In this document: positions 1 through 7,612 of the stretch, in pieces
How positions within the stretch are numbered: position 1 is the first letter of the stretch
How the letters are laid out: every line of letters begins with the position of its first letter
Position numbers and translations under genes: made by a program
The notes under the pieces: generated by a model
The model's database searches: none
Seen by the model: only the letters and a program-made list of their open reading frames with translations
What the model was told of the DNA's origin: nothing
Assembly (NCBI GenBank): GCA_027603945.1
Contig: JADIIU010000221.1
Span: forward strand, 1-11,496
Origin: Terramyces sp. JEL0728
Lineage: Eukaryota; Chytridiomycota; Chytridiomycetes; Rhizophydiales; Terramycetaceae
Reading direction: 5' to 3'
Length of the DNA stretch: 11,496 nt

Positions 1-15
1 TTGATTTTTTTGGTT

Positions 16-110
16 GTACAATTTAATATTTGTGAAACTTTGAAACCCCCAATTAGCATTTGTTACATTTTTTACAGTACAATTTAATATTTGCGAAACT
101 TTGAAACCCC
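16..110. repeat. Direct repeat, two 34-bp copies 61 bp apart
   Basis: Two copies, at 16-49 and 77-110, differ at one visible position (TTTGTGAAAC versus TTTGCGAAAC). Both start with GTACAATTTAATATTTG and end in a run of C. The 27-bp spacer and the flanks are not repeated. The repeat lies downstream of the minus-strand recombinase stop, so it may be in its 3' flank or belong to an element extending beyond the left edge. No ORF crosses it convincingly. Confidence 0.85.
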
Positions 111-175
111 AATAATTCTTATTTATTATTCGCAAGCAACTATGTCCACATTGAGTAATATTGTTAATAGTCCCA

Positions 176-940
176 TTACTTTCCATGAATACCAGTCTCG
201 TCAATATAAAAATCAAGTTCAATAGAAGGCAGATAATTCGACCAAACAACATTCAACCGGTTTTTAAAAAACTGTATCCTAGTACTGCAAAAAGTAGAAA
301 TCTGCATATCCATGCAGCTTTCAATCTCTTCATTCTTTACAATAAACTTTTTGTTATTCATTTCAATGTACCTATGATTGAAATTACACTTGACTTCATT
401 GATTAGTAGCACCATTATCCGTAATTGATGGAGTGCTAGCCCCGTGCTTTGTATTAACTCTGATCTGGAAAACAAGTCTTGCTCTTCGTGTCTGAAATTA
501 GGTGCAACTGAATCAATAACTAGCAGTTTTATGTTATGTTTCTTTACAAATGGTGGGATAATGTATTTAAGCAAGTGTAGTAATACATGAGAGTTTCTTG
601 TATGCAAAACATGTATTTTATCAAACAGGGAGTAATCGTTTGTTAGTTGTTGTAACCGTTTTATACAGAATCGTCCATTGGTGCTGATGTACAGTGCTTG
701 TCCGTCTAAGCCTCCGTTTTCTGCTGGTGAAACTACTCGTAGCGAGAGCTGAAGTGCAAAACAAGTCTTTCCTGTCCCGCTTGAACCGAATATCTCGTAA
801 ATCTGTGGATAGAATTCCAGCTGGTTGATGATTGGATCTCCGAACAGTAGTGGCTTTATGTACTGGGGTGGTAGTATATTTTTATAAATCAAGTCTTTTG
901 ATAATTCTAGAGTCTCTGGTGTTTCTTCCAACAGATCCAT
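176..940 (-). CDS. XRCC3: RAD51 paralogue, XRCC3/Rad57-like recombinase
   Basis: A single-exon protein of 254 aa. Family role: ATP-binding RAD51 paralogue that assists RAD51 filament assembly in homologous recombination in the nucleus. Seen: Walker A GSSGTGKT at residues 52-59, the following ENGGLDG (74-80) and YISTNGRFCIKRLQQL blocks typical of XRCC3/Rad57, and Walker B LLVID at 139-143. A C-terminal block around NRLNVVWSNYLP resembles the last beta strands of XRCC3. It is shorter than human XRCC3 (346 aa): almost all of the N-terminal helical domain is missing, and the segment after INEV (about residues 182-215) is poorly conserved. The ATG has AAA before it, as at most starts here. No upstream exon is evident. 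It is transcribed away from the FYR-domain gene, with a shared 5' region. Another member of the RAD51-paralogue family is possible; family assignment is firm and the exact orthologue less so. Confidence 0.82.
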   Translation of the reverse strand: MDLLEETPETLELSKDLIYKNILPPQYIKPLLFGDPIINQLEFYPQIYEIFGSSGTGKTCFALQLSLRVVSPAENGGLDGQALYISTNGRFCIKRLQQLTNDYSLFDKIHVLHTRNSHVLLHLLKYIIPPFVKKHNIKLLVIDSVAPNFRHEEQDLFSRSELIQSTGLALHQLRIMVLLINEVKCNFNHRYIEMNNKKFIVKNEEIESCMDMQISTFCSTRIQFFKNRLNVVWSNYLPSIELDFYIDETGIHGK

Positions 941-1010
941 TTTAGTGGGTATTTTAATTTTGAAAAAAAGTAGATACTGGACTAGTGTTGTGTCCTTTGT
1001 AAAAACTAAT

Positions 1011-1022
1011 GCTTATATAAGC
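1011..1022. promoter_or_regulatory. Palindromic TATA element in divergent promoter
   Basis: GCTTATATAAGC is a perfect 12-bp palindrome containing TATATAA. It lies between the divergent starts at 940 (-) and 1189 (+), 71 bp from the former. Because it reads the same on both strands it could position transcription either way. The promoter role is inference. The rest of 941-1188 holds no convincing gene, apart from an open reading frame leading into the plus-strand gene. Confidence 0.45.
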
Positions 1023-1188
1023 AACTTTAACATAATAGGATATTCAGTCTTACTTTTAGAACGCCAAGGAGAATCAATGATTATTAAGAGTAGATATTGA
1101 TGGACCAGGACAGCAGAATAAGACTAGAAACCACTCGCGAATCTATCCCATGAACTGTTTGTTTCAACACGCTTGCAGTGAAAAAAGT

Positions 1189-2035
1189 ATGTCCGAATAC
1201 GAGAAAAAACGACAAGAATTGATTAGTGAAAACCAAAAGAAATTAAAAGAACTTGGATTGCTGCCTGTTTCTGTTCCCACTGGCAAAATCAGAAAAAAGG
1301 TCTACAAAAAAGTAAAAGCACTCCAAGAGCGTGTAATTTATTATTGATCTAGAATATCATCAGGAAGAGCACCAGATTAAATAAGGATAAGGATACCGTG
1401 GAAGAGCCGCAAGATCGTATCGATAACGAAGAAACATCATTTGAGCCATTTTATAAAAAGAGGATGGAAACCAGTTTCAGAGCAGTTTTCCAAAATTCAG
1501 ATCACGCAATCACAGTCTCATTTCCATTTACTCTTCTGTCAATCCAAGTAACAGTATGGAACCTGGGTAAATTAGTTGATGATGAGAGATACTGGAGCTC
1601 ATCGTCTTGCCAATACAAACACCCATACCCAATAGGATACACTTGTTCAAAATACCATTTCGGGAGAGAATGGGTAATGACAATAACTGAATCTGAAGAC
1701 GGACCTTTGTTTCATGTAATTGGAAACAAAGTATACACTGGGTATTCGCCTACAAGCCCATGGACGGATATTTGTATTGATTTGCAAAATAAAGTAGGTA
1801 AAACTAGAATCAGCGGCCCGCTATTCTTTGGCTTCTCTGATCCTAAAATCATTAGTATTATAGAGAATATGGACGGATATCAAGGGCAAATGCAGAGAAA
1901 GAAGCCGTGCAATTTTACCGTAAAAAAGATGGAGAGCGATAGTTTAAAGTTCTGCTTGGTAATTTATTTTGATTTTAGGATTCGGATTTGTTGGATGGCG
2001 AAACCAAGGAGCGTATCAGACTCTACTGCGAATAA
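1189..2035 (+). CDS. FYRN-FYRC domain nuclear protein, TBRG1-like
   Basis: Exons 1189-1332, 1353-1958 and 1979-2035, with two 20-nt introns (gtaatttattattgatctag; gtaatttattttgattttag), both phase 0, give 268 aa. The N-terminus has a YEKKRQELISENQKKLKELGL block and a basic stretch ending in RKSTRL (created across intron 1), a pattern I recall from nuclear proteins such as the WDR76 type. Next come FYRN (about 105-155: FPFTL, YPIGYTCSKY) and FYRC (about 160-235: GPLFHV, YTGYSPTSPW, SGPLFFGFSDP). The FYRN-FYRC pair occurs in MLL-type methyltransferases and TBRG1; no SET or PHD domain is seen here, so TBRG1-like fits best. The second junction restores a charged C-terminus ending LYCE and a TAA stop. 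The frame is open back to 1081 and the ATG at 1150 would add 13 residues; I prefer 1189 because the conserved block begins there. A chromatin or transcription role is inferred. Confidence 0.8.
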
Positions 2036-2047
2036 TCTGGATATGCT

Positions 2048-2069
2048 TAATCATCCGTAATAATGATTA
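2048..2069. other. Small inverted repeat between FYR gene and TFIIIC5
   Basis: TAATCAT at 2048-2054 and its exact complement ATGATTA at 2063-2069 flank an 8-nt loop, 12 bp after the FYR-gene stop. It could form a weak hairpin in the 3' UTR, but such AT-rich stems arise easily by chance. The remaining intergenic sequence up to 2165 shows no gene. Confidence 0.3.
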
Positions 2070-2165
2070 CTATAATATAATCCTTAATTGACTTGTGGTA
2101 TTGTTTGTTTCCAGATAGCAAGACTGAAGTATACGGGAAATTCTCGAAAATTCTCGTTCAAAAAG

Positions 2166-3382
2166 ATGGATCTGAAAGTAAGAAAGAATAAACTTTCAGT
2201 GATAGAATTCCCAGGTTATTACGACCACGTAGACAACATACTTCCATTGCTAGGAGGAATAAAGGAAATAAAAGCAGGATTAACTACCGGCCAGCTAAAA
2301 TACAAACCAACCCAACATTCAAATGCAATCCCAGGCTCAGTAATAAATACACACAACATGATACTTGAAATACGGAAATTAACAAATAGAAAAGGCGAGG
2401 TAAAGTACGAATATGAAATTATTGGCACGGTTGAAAAAACAGTTCGATTCAGGTCAATAGCAGATTTCCAATACAAAAGAGACGATCCCATGTACAATGC
2501 ATTAAAAGACATGAAAACACTAAACGTTGAAAACTTGTTTGATTTTGAATTATCAAACGGTACAGATATACTCCCACCACCAAACTTTACTCGTCTAGAA
2601 TGGCACCACTCATACAAAGTACAATTTACTAACACAGTACCTTGAAAATACATTTATTAGAGAAAAAGATCATGTTGGGAGATTGCCCAAATTTGAAAAA
2701 TCAAATGTTATTGTGGTGGATATACTTAATGACGATATACCTAAAGAATGCAACCTGAACTTGGATGAAATGCGGGATAATGATCCGCAAGTCTACCATA
2801 TCTACGAGCAACTTGTAGAGTTGTACCTTGGTAGACCGATATGGACAAGACAGGCGCTACTCTTACTGCCACAGTTTCAAAAAACCAAGGAAATAAAGTT
2901 GTCAAAAGCCCTGCCATACGTAGCTTACCATGTTCAAACAGGATGTTTACGATCTTGCTGGATAAAATACGGCCTTGATCCAAAAAAAGACAAATCAACA
3001 AGAGTCTACCAAATACTAGATTTGCGTATACTAACTAAACGCAAAGATGATGAAAAAGTAGTCGGCTTTCAGCAGCTGGTAGATATCAAAGAGCCTGAAT
3101 ACGAAAGACTGATCAATTCATTGATTTACACGCGGCCGATATTCAATGACCGTGAAGGATGGTAACTAGATGTAATATAGGTACGTTGACGGGCACTTGA
3201 ATTTAATCAGAGAAATGGTAAAGAAAAGTATAAAGAAAGAAGAGATTGAAGAGCAAGCTGGACACGTGGAGGAGATGGATTTGGATGATCAAGTCATGTC
3301 GACTATGAGTCAGTTTATGAAGAATCTGCATAGTCAGGATGATGTTTTGGAGGACTACTTTGATATCCTTGAAGAAGACTGA
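2166..3382 (+). CDS. GTF3C5: RNA polymerase III factor TFIIIC subunit 5 (GTF3C5/Tfc1)
   Basis: Exons 2166-2618, 2638-3161 and 3181-3382, with two 19-nt introns (gtacaatttactaacacag, phase 0; gtaactagatgtaatatag, phase 2), encode 392 aa. Family role: DNA-binding subunit of TFIIIC (tau A), which recognises the A box of tRNA genes and recruits TFIIIB. Seen: the N-terminal dimerisation part with EFPGYYDHVDNILPLLGG, IIGTV..T..F..IADFQY and LPPPNFTRLEW, matching the triple-barrel region. The C-terminal DNA-binding part has RPIWTRQALL, LPYVAYHVQTGCLRSCWIKYG, DPKKD and VYQILDLRI, then the ERDGW-like NDREGWYVDG, which appears only after splicing. It ends in a strongly acidic tail (EEIEEQAG to DILEED), as in yeast and human homologues. 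It is shorter than human (519 aa), mostly in linkers. The ATG is preceded by CAAAAAG; the open frame continues upstream only with non-ATG codons. Confidence 0.93.
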
Positions 3383-3461
3383 ATATATTTGGTGTTTCGT
3401 TACTTGACAGTGAGTAGTGTATTTGTATGCTGTAAAAGGCTAGATATTTGTGCTACATGCG

Positions 3462-4929
3462 ATGCAGTCCAATTACAAATTACGTAAGCATATTATTGGT
3501 CTCATCTGTGGCTTAGCATCTCTATCAATTGTAGTTAAAAATCAGCACAAAAAATATCTTGTAAAAAATATGGTCTCTCCGCTCGTAAAAAAAGAAATCA
3601 AAGTGCTGCTGCTCGATCCACTGCCAGAAGGATCAACAAGCCATTTCGATTTACAGCACTACCAAGTAACCTAAATATAACCCAGGTCGACGAATGCTTC
3701 ACCCCATTAACCGAAGGCGAATTGGTTAAAAAATTATCCGAATACCACGTCGTTTGTTTAAGGTAGCCAATACTAATTTAGCCGTGAATCAGATGAACCA
3801 ATCTTGACCGAAGACGTGCTCCGTTCTGCACATAAATTATTAGCTATCGGTGTATTTGGCCAATTATCAAACCAAATTGATACTGAAACTGCTCAGATGA
3901 TGGGGGTATTTGATATTTAACGCAGATTGCAGTATTCACTGCTCCTTATCAACATCAAACTTCCATTGCCGAACTTGTGATTTCTAAAATTATCTTGTTG
4001 AGTAGGCAGATTGGAGATAAGAGCAGAGAAATCCATCGCAAGGAATGGAATAAGGTAATTTAGTTTTTATGTAGACCTCCAATAACTGTAATGAAGTTCG
4101 TGGAAAGACTTTGGGGATTGTTGGGTACGGACACGTTGGATCGCAACTTGGTGTTATGGCTGAAGCATTATCCATGCGCGTTATTTTTTATGATACTTTA
4201 GCGTTGATGCCAATCGGGCGTGCTCAGCCTGTAAGCTCATTGAATGAACTGTTGGAACAATCCGATTATGTCTCTATTTCCATTTCCTCTGAAATCGAAA
4301 ACAAGAAATTGATCGGGAAGGAACAGATTCAAAAGATGAAAAAGGAAGCCTACCTTTTGAATCATAGTTATGGATCAGCAGTTGACCTTGATGCTCTTGC
4401 CGATGCTATTAAGGCTGGACATCTTCGTGGAGCTGGCATTGATGTTTTCCCTGAAGAGCCAGTGAAATCAAAGGAATTCAAATCGGTTCTACAAAATGTG
4501 TTTAATGTAATCCTTACACCTCATTATGGTAATTTGTAGTTAATAATCAGCACCAAACACAAACGAAACCTCAATTCGTATTGGATCTGAAGTCACTTTA
4601 TCAATTGTAAGATATATTAAGGATGGTACTACTTCTGGATCAGTGAATTTCCCCTCAATTGCCGCATCAGGAGTTAAACCTGGACATTGCCGTATTTTAA
4701 GTGTGCACAGAAATGTCAGGGGTGTGCTAAGGGTAATTATTATTCATAGTAGGAAATTGACAATATCTTGTCTGCGTACAATGTCGGGAAACAAGTCTTG
4801 GATACTAAAGAGAAATTGGGCTATCTGATTGCTGATGTATCAACTGAACAGGTATCCACAGAAATCGTTAGTCAAATGGCTATGATGGCGAATACTATCC
4901 GTACTCGTATCATTGTTGCTGATAAATAA
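3462..4929 (+). CDS. SER3: D-3-phosphoglycerate dehydrogenase homologue, catalytic residues altered
   Basis: Seven exons: 3462-3665, 3686-3762, 3782-3905, 3926-4054, 4075-4528, 4551-4732, 4753-4929, with introns of 20, 19, 20, 20, 22 and 20 nt; 448 aa against about 469 in yeast Ser3. Family reaction: NAD-dependent oxidation of 3-phosphoglycerate, the first step of serine synthesis, in the cytosol. Seen: N-terminal substrate-fold strand IKVLLLD, SIAELVI, Rossmann GYGHVG at 195-200 with Asp closing beta 2 (FYD), DVFPEEP, LTPH, GSVNFP linker, and a C-terminal ACT-type regulatory domain (VHRNVRGVLREIDNIL, GYLIADVS). Odd: the catalytic Arg of the NASRG motif is Tyr (NHSYG, Tyr277, codon 4369-4371); the GGST after TPH is APNT; SNTRS is QHQTS; GTNQVD is LSNQID. 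The Glu (306) and His (328) of the triad remain. It may therefore be a regulatory or altered-substrate paralogue. The start is uncertain: 3462 adds a hydrophobic N-terminus, 3570 is an alternative. Confidence 0.9.
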
Positions 4930-4930
4930 A
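4925..4930 (+). terminator. AATAAA overlapping the PGDH-homologue stop
   Basis: AATAAA includes the TAA stop at 4927-4929. If used as the polyadenylation signal, the 3' UTR would be only some 10-30 nt. The 250 bp from 4930 to 5179 contain no supported gene apart from the next gene's TATA box. Confidence 0.5.
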
Positions 4931-5138
4931 TTATACTTTCTGGAATCGGTTTGTTGCGATTTGCACTGTCCTGAATCGTTGTGTGAATTTCTTTCAATGA
5001 TCGTCAAACTGGAACAATATGAGGCGTTTTGATCATCATCTTTGTGCTGTATCGACCGGATCAATCAGACGATCAGCGTTCAGATTGTCAATTGCCAGAC
5101 CATAGTGGTTGGTCCAGTACCCAGATGACGTGATCAAC

Positions 5139-5147
5139 TATAAAAAG
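5139..5147 (+). promoter_or_regulatory. TATA box of the PLA2-like gene
   Basis: TATAAAAAG lies 41 bp before the ATG at 5180. If transcription starts about 25-30 bp downstream of it, the 5' UTR would be around 10-15 nt. The match is good but the function is inferred from position only. Confidence 0.5.
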
Positions 5148-5179
5148 TTGAAAAGATTATCGCAATCTCATCATCCGAA

Positions 5180-5734
5180 ATGGCTATTTACTTGCTCTTT
5201 ATTTCCGTTCAAGCTGGCATTCCATGTACTATTGCTGGCACTCCGTCTGGTTGTGACAATACCAGAATCGTGTCGTGTGGAACTCTATCCGGTTATCCAG
5301 TAATTCCATCTGGAAGCAATACCCTATGTTCAGATACCCCAAACAGTTTCCATCGTGGGGACAAGTATATCGTTCAATTCAATCAAGGCAAAGGCGGTAC
5401 CTGCTTTGAAATCTTGATGGAAAATGGTGAATGCTGGGGCACTAATCCCATCAACAATGGAGAGTATAATTGCCAAGGTAGGTGTGGGGCTAGTTGCGGT
5501 GGTACTTTATGCAGCAACTGGGCACACGATTGTTTAAAGCACGATGTTTGCTCGTGGTACTTTGGGGCTAGCGGTGGTTCTGGCGATGCAAACTGCGGTG
5601 ACGAATACGCTCAAGCTACGAATGATTTTCTCTCGAATTGTTTGTTTAATGGCAAATGTACTTTAGCCTCGCCTTCCCAATCGAGCAGTTGCTGCCCTTC
5701 TACTGCCAATCCGTTAGTTGGGACTTGTGAATAG
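5180..5734 (+). CDS. Secreted cysteine-rich phospholipase A2-like protein
   Basis: An intronless protein of 184 aa. A short hydrophobic N-terminus (MAIYLLFISVQA) looks like a signal peptide cleaved near residue 12. There are 18 cysteines, an even number that fits an extracellular, disulphide-rich protein. The core has CQGRCGASCGG (98-108), WAHDCLKHDVC (114-124) and a CGDEY..A.ND helix (139-149). The His-Asp pair at 121-122 within DCLKHDVC resembles the catalytic helix of secreted PLA2 (CC..HD.C), and the Gly/Cys-rich stretch before it is placed like the calcium loop. Related uncharacterised proteins with the W..DCL.HD.C and CGDEF patterns occur, as I recall, in fungi and protists. Lipase activity is inferred, not shown. 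About 95 N-terminal residues match nothing I recognise. It ends with TAG, the only such stop in the window. It is the only plainly secreted product here and the only intron-free plus-strand gene. Confidence 0.75.
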   Translation: MAIYLLFISVQAGIPCTIAGTPSGCDNTRIVSCGTLSGYPVIPSGSNTLCSDTPNSFHRGDKYIVQFNQGKGGTCFEILMENGECWGTNPINNGEYNCQGRCGASCGGTLCSNWAHDCLKHDVCSWYFGASGGSGDANCGDEYAQATNDFLSNCLFNGKCTLASPSQSSSCCPSTANPLVGTCE

Positions 5735-5953
5735 AATTTTGTCGTTTATGTCTTTATTTTATTGTTCATGTAGCTGTGTTGTCAGTTTCTCAGATCTGGA
5801 TCGTTAATTTGATTGGACAACACTCCGCAGTAGATAGCAATCAGGTACATTGACATTATCAAAGTGTGAAGCCAACTTGACACAAAATCATCATAGAAAA
5901 GCCATATTATCTGAATAATAATGCTGCAAGAATACGGGTAAAATTATGTCATC

Positions 5954-5959
5954 TTTATT
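5954..5959 (-). terminator. AATAAA overlapping the PPIL2 stop
   Basis: On the minus strand the PPIL2 stop TAA (5958-5960) runs straight into TAAAG, forming AATAAA. PPIL2 and the PLA2-like gene converge on the 223-bp stretch 5735-5957, in which I see no gene. Confidence 0.5.
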
Positions 5960-7557
5960 ACCAATTATCGAAATTACCAAACCCAGACTTCTTTTTCTTT
6001 TGTGGAGCAGCGTCATTGGAAGCTGCTACAATTGGCCTCTTTGTTTTCATGTATTTACCAACTTCATCGGTGGAAGAAACAGTGCCTTTACTTGCCAGCA
6101 CCAGTGCTTGCTTACGTTCACGCTAATGTCAGAGCAAATTACCTCTTTTTGCTTGGCTTGTTTTTCAGATTCATGGATTTCATCCTTGTGCAATATTTCA
6201 TGATACGGATCTTTATACACTACTACTTCATTAATTGTTATGTCTTGTAATGGAGCGTCGTTGGATTTCGTTCCAATTGCCTCCAACGTATTCAGGACTT
6301 CCATTCCACCCACCAGCTTCCCAAATAGAGTATGCTTGTTATCCAGATGAAGAGCTTTTGCATACGAGATAAAGAATTGTGAACCATTGGTGTCCTTTCC
6401 TCTATTTGCCATCGATAAGCAACCTCGAGCGTCGTGCTTCAAAGATGGGTGGAATTCATCATGGAAATTGGTTCCCCAGATACTTTTGCCGCCTATGTGA
6501 GTTCCTTCTATACCTGCACCGGTGCCTGTTGGATCACCGCCCTGTATCATAAAGCTTCTTATAGATCTATGAAACTTTGTGCCGTTGTAATAGCCCTACA
6601 GTAAAAATAGAAATACCTGCTTTGCTAGCTGTACAAAGTTGTAGCAAGCTTTTGGACACTCTTTACAGTACAATTCGAAATTCATGGTCCCAAATATAGT
6701 TTTGATACTGACCAGAGCTTTTTCACTTACGACCCTCATCAGGTACTCTTCGTCGCTAACGTGGGCTGCCACTTGTTTGGTATGGGGAGTAAACGCCATC
6801 GATGTAAGCGAATATGCTGACATACCGGTAGAAAAGTGCGCTTGGTTATGTGTTTTCTTTTCCTGTACAACAAAAGACGGAGTTACTTTATCCTTCTTTG
6901 TTAACAAATCTTTCGATTCCATTTCTTGCAATATCCTTGATGTGCTTCCTTTGGCATTGATGCTATTTTCCAACTAGGTTAACGCAAAAGCACCTTTGAT
7001 TCTTCAACGATGGCCGCGTCGCTCTTTGTCTGTAGCCCTTTCTTTACAAAATCAAAGTCCATCATATTCCGCTCTCCTATCCTATGCGGATCCTGGATTG
7101 TAATTATATCCTTTCGGGTAAACTTTTCATCTGTCAATAAATCTTTCCAGTTCTTGTTGTCGATGTTCAGTTTTTGCACTGCGTCAAAGCAATACACATT
7201 CCCGCTGGGTTTGATCGCAACGATGTGAGTGTTGTTATTAAAGACTTTGAATGTAATTGGACAGCAATATTCTCGGTCGTTGTTTTTTGTAAAGTGTAAT
7301 TTAATCAAGCTTTTTGGATCTAACGTCTTTCCATCGATAGGATTGGTTCCATACTTTTTCAACCAGGGGACAATGGACATTAAATCAAACACTGTTCCGT
7401 CTACAGTACACACAGGATTTTCGAATGGCGTGAATGATAATGAACAGCAGTGGAATGGCAATTTCTTGTAATTAGTCTGCACTTTCTTTTTCGCTCCTCC
7501 AAATTCATGCTCCCATTCTGAAGCCGTCATATACATTTTATCTGTCTTTTTCCCCAT
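5958..7557 (-). CDS. PPIL2: U-box cyclophilin, RING-type E3/peptidyl-prolyl isomerase PPIL2
   Basis: In transcript order the exons are 7557-6994, 6973-6617, 6595-6143 and 6122-5958; introns are 20, 21 and 20 nt, all phase 0. The product has 512 aa (human 520). Family role: nuclear spliceosome-associated cyclophilin with an N-terminal U-box ubiquitin ligase domain. Seen: KMYMTASEW start; U-box about 37-105 with [26 protein letters not shown] split by normal variation and [29 protein letters not shown]; the HFSTG linker; and the cyclophilin domain from about 278 to 440 with [34 protein letters not shown] and [14 protein letters not shown]. The first of these cyclophilin motifs is made by joining exons 2 and 3. 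His replaces the Trp of cyclosporin-sensitive cyclophilins, as usual in this subfamily. The last exon restores VGKYMKTKR and a [13 protein letters not shown] end. The first intron starts GTGCTT rather than GTA. Its start lies 55 bp from that of NDUFS2. Confidence 0.95.
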
Positions 7558-7612
7558 TTCGATGTTTGAAGTTGCTCGCTGATAAAAAAAATTCTCTAGT
7601 CATCTCGCCAAA
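7558..7612. promoter_or_regulatory. 55-bp bidirectional promoter, PPIL2/NDUFS2
   Basis: Only 55 bp separate the two divergent start codons, so both 5' UTRs and both core promoters must fit here or reach into the neighbouring coding sequence. The stretch contains GATAAAAAAAATTC but no clear TATA box on either strand. Both ATGs have AAA just upstream. Confidence 0.6.

Noticed and set aside
364..392. An 18-nt GTGT...TAG segment in the XRCC3-like gene that could be an intron
   Set aside because: It is a multiple of three with no in-frame stop, unlike all other 3n introns here, and falls in a variable region; the uninterrupted frame is simpler.
161..406. Plus-strand ORF of 81 aa
   Set aside because: It is antisense to the conserved C-terminal part of the XRCC3-like protein and shows no recognisable motif.
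1077..1108. A 19-nt intron at 1090-1108 that would move the FYR-gene start to an ATG at 1077
   Set aside because: It keeps the frame but lacks the TAAY branch motif, and the added residues show no conservation.
2219..2653. Minus-strand ORF of 144 aa
   Set aside because: It is antisense to TFIIIC subunit 5, whose plus-strand frame carries family motifs; this is a shadow.
3484..3516. A 33-nt GTAAG...TTAG segment in the PGDH N-terminus
   Set aside because: It is outside the 19-22-nt class, is a multiple of three and has no in-frame stop; retained, but it is one reason the start is uncertain.
4930..5110. Possible C/D snoRNA on the minus strand, from an ATGATGA C-box-like motif
   Set aside because: No CTGA D box lies at a suitable distance and no terminal stem is visible.
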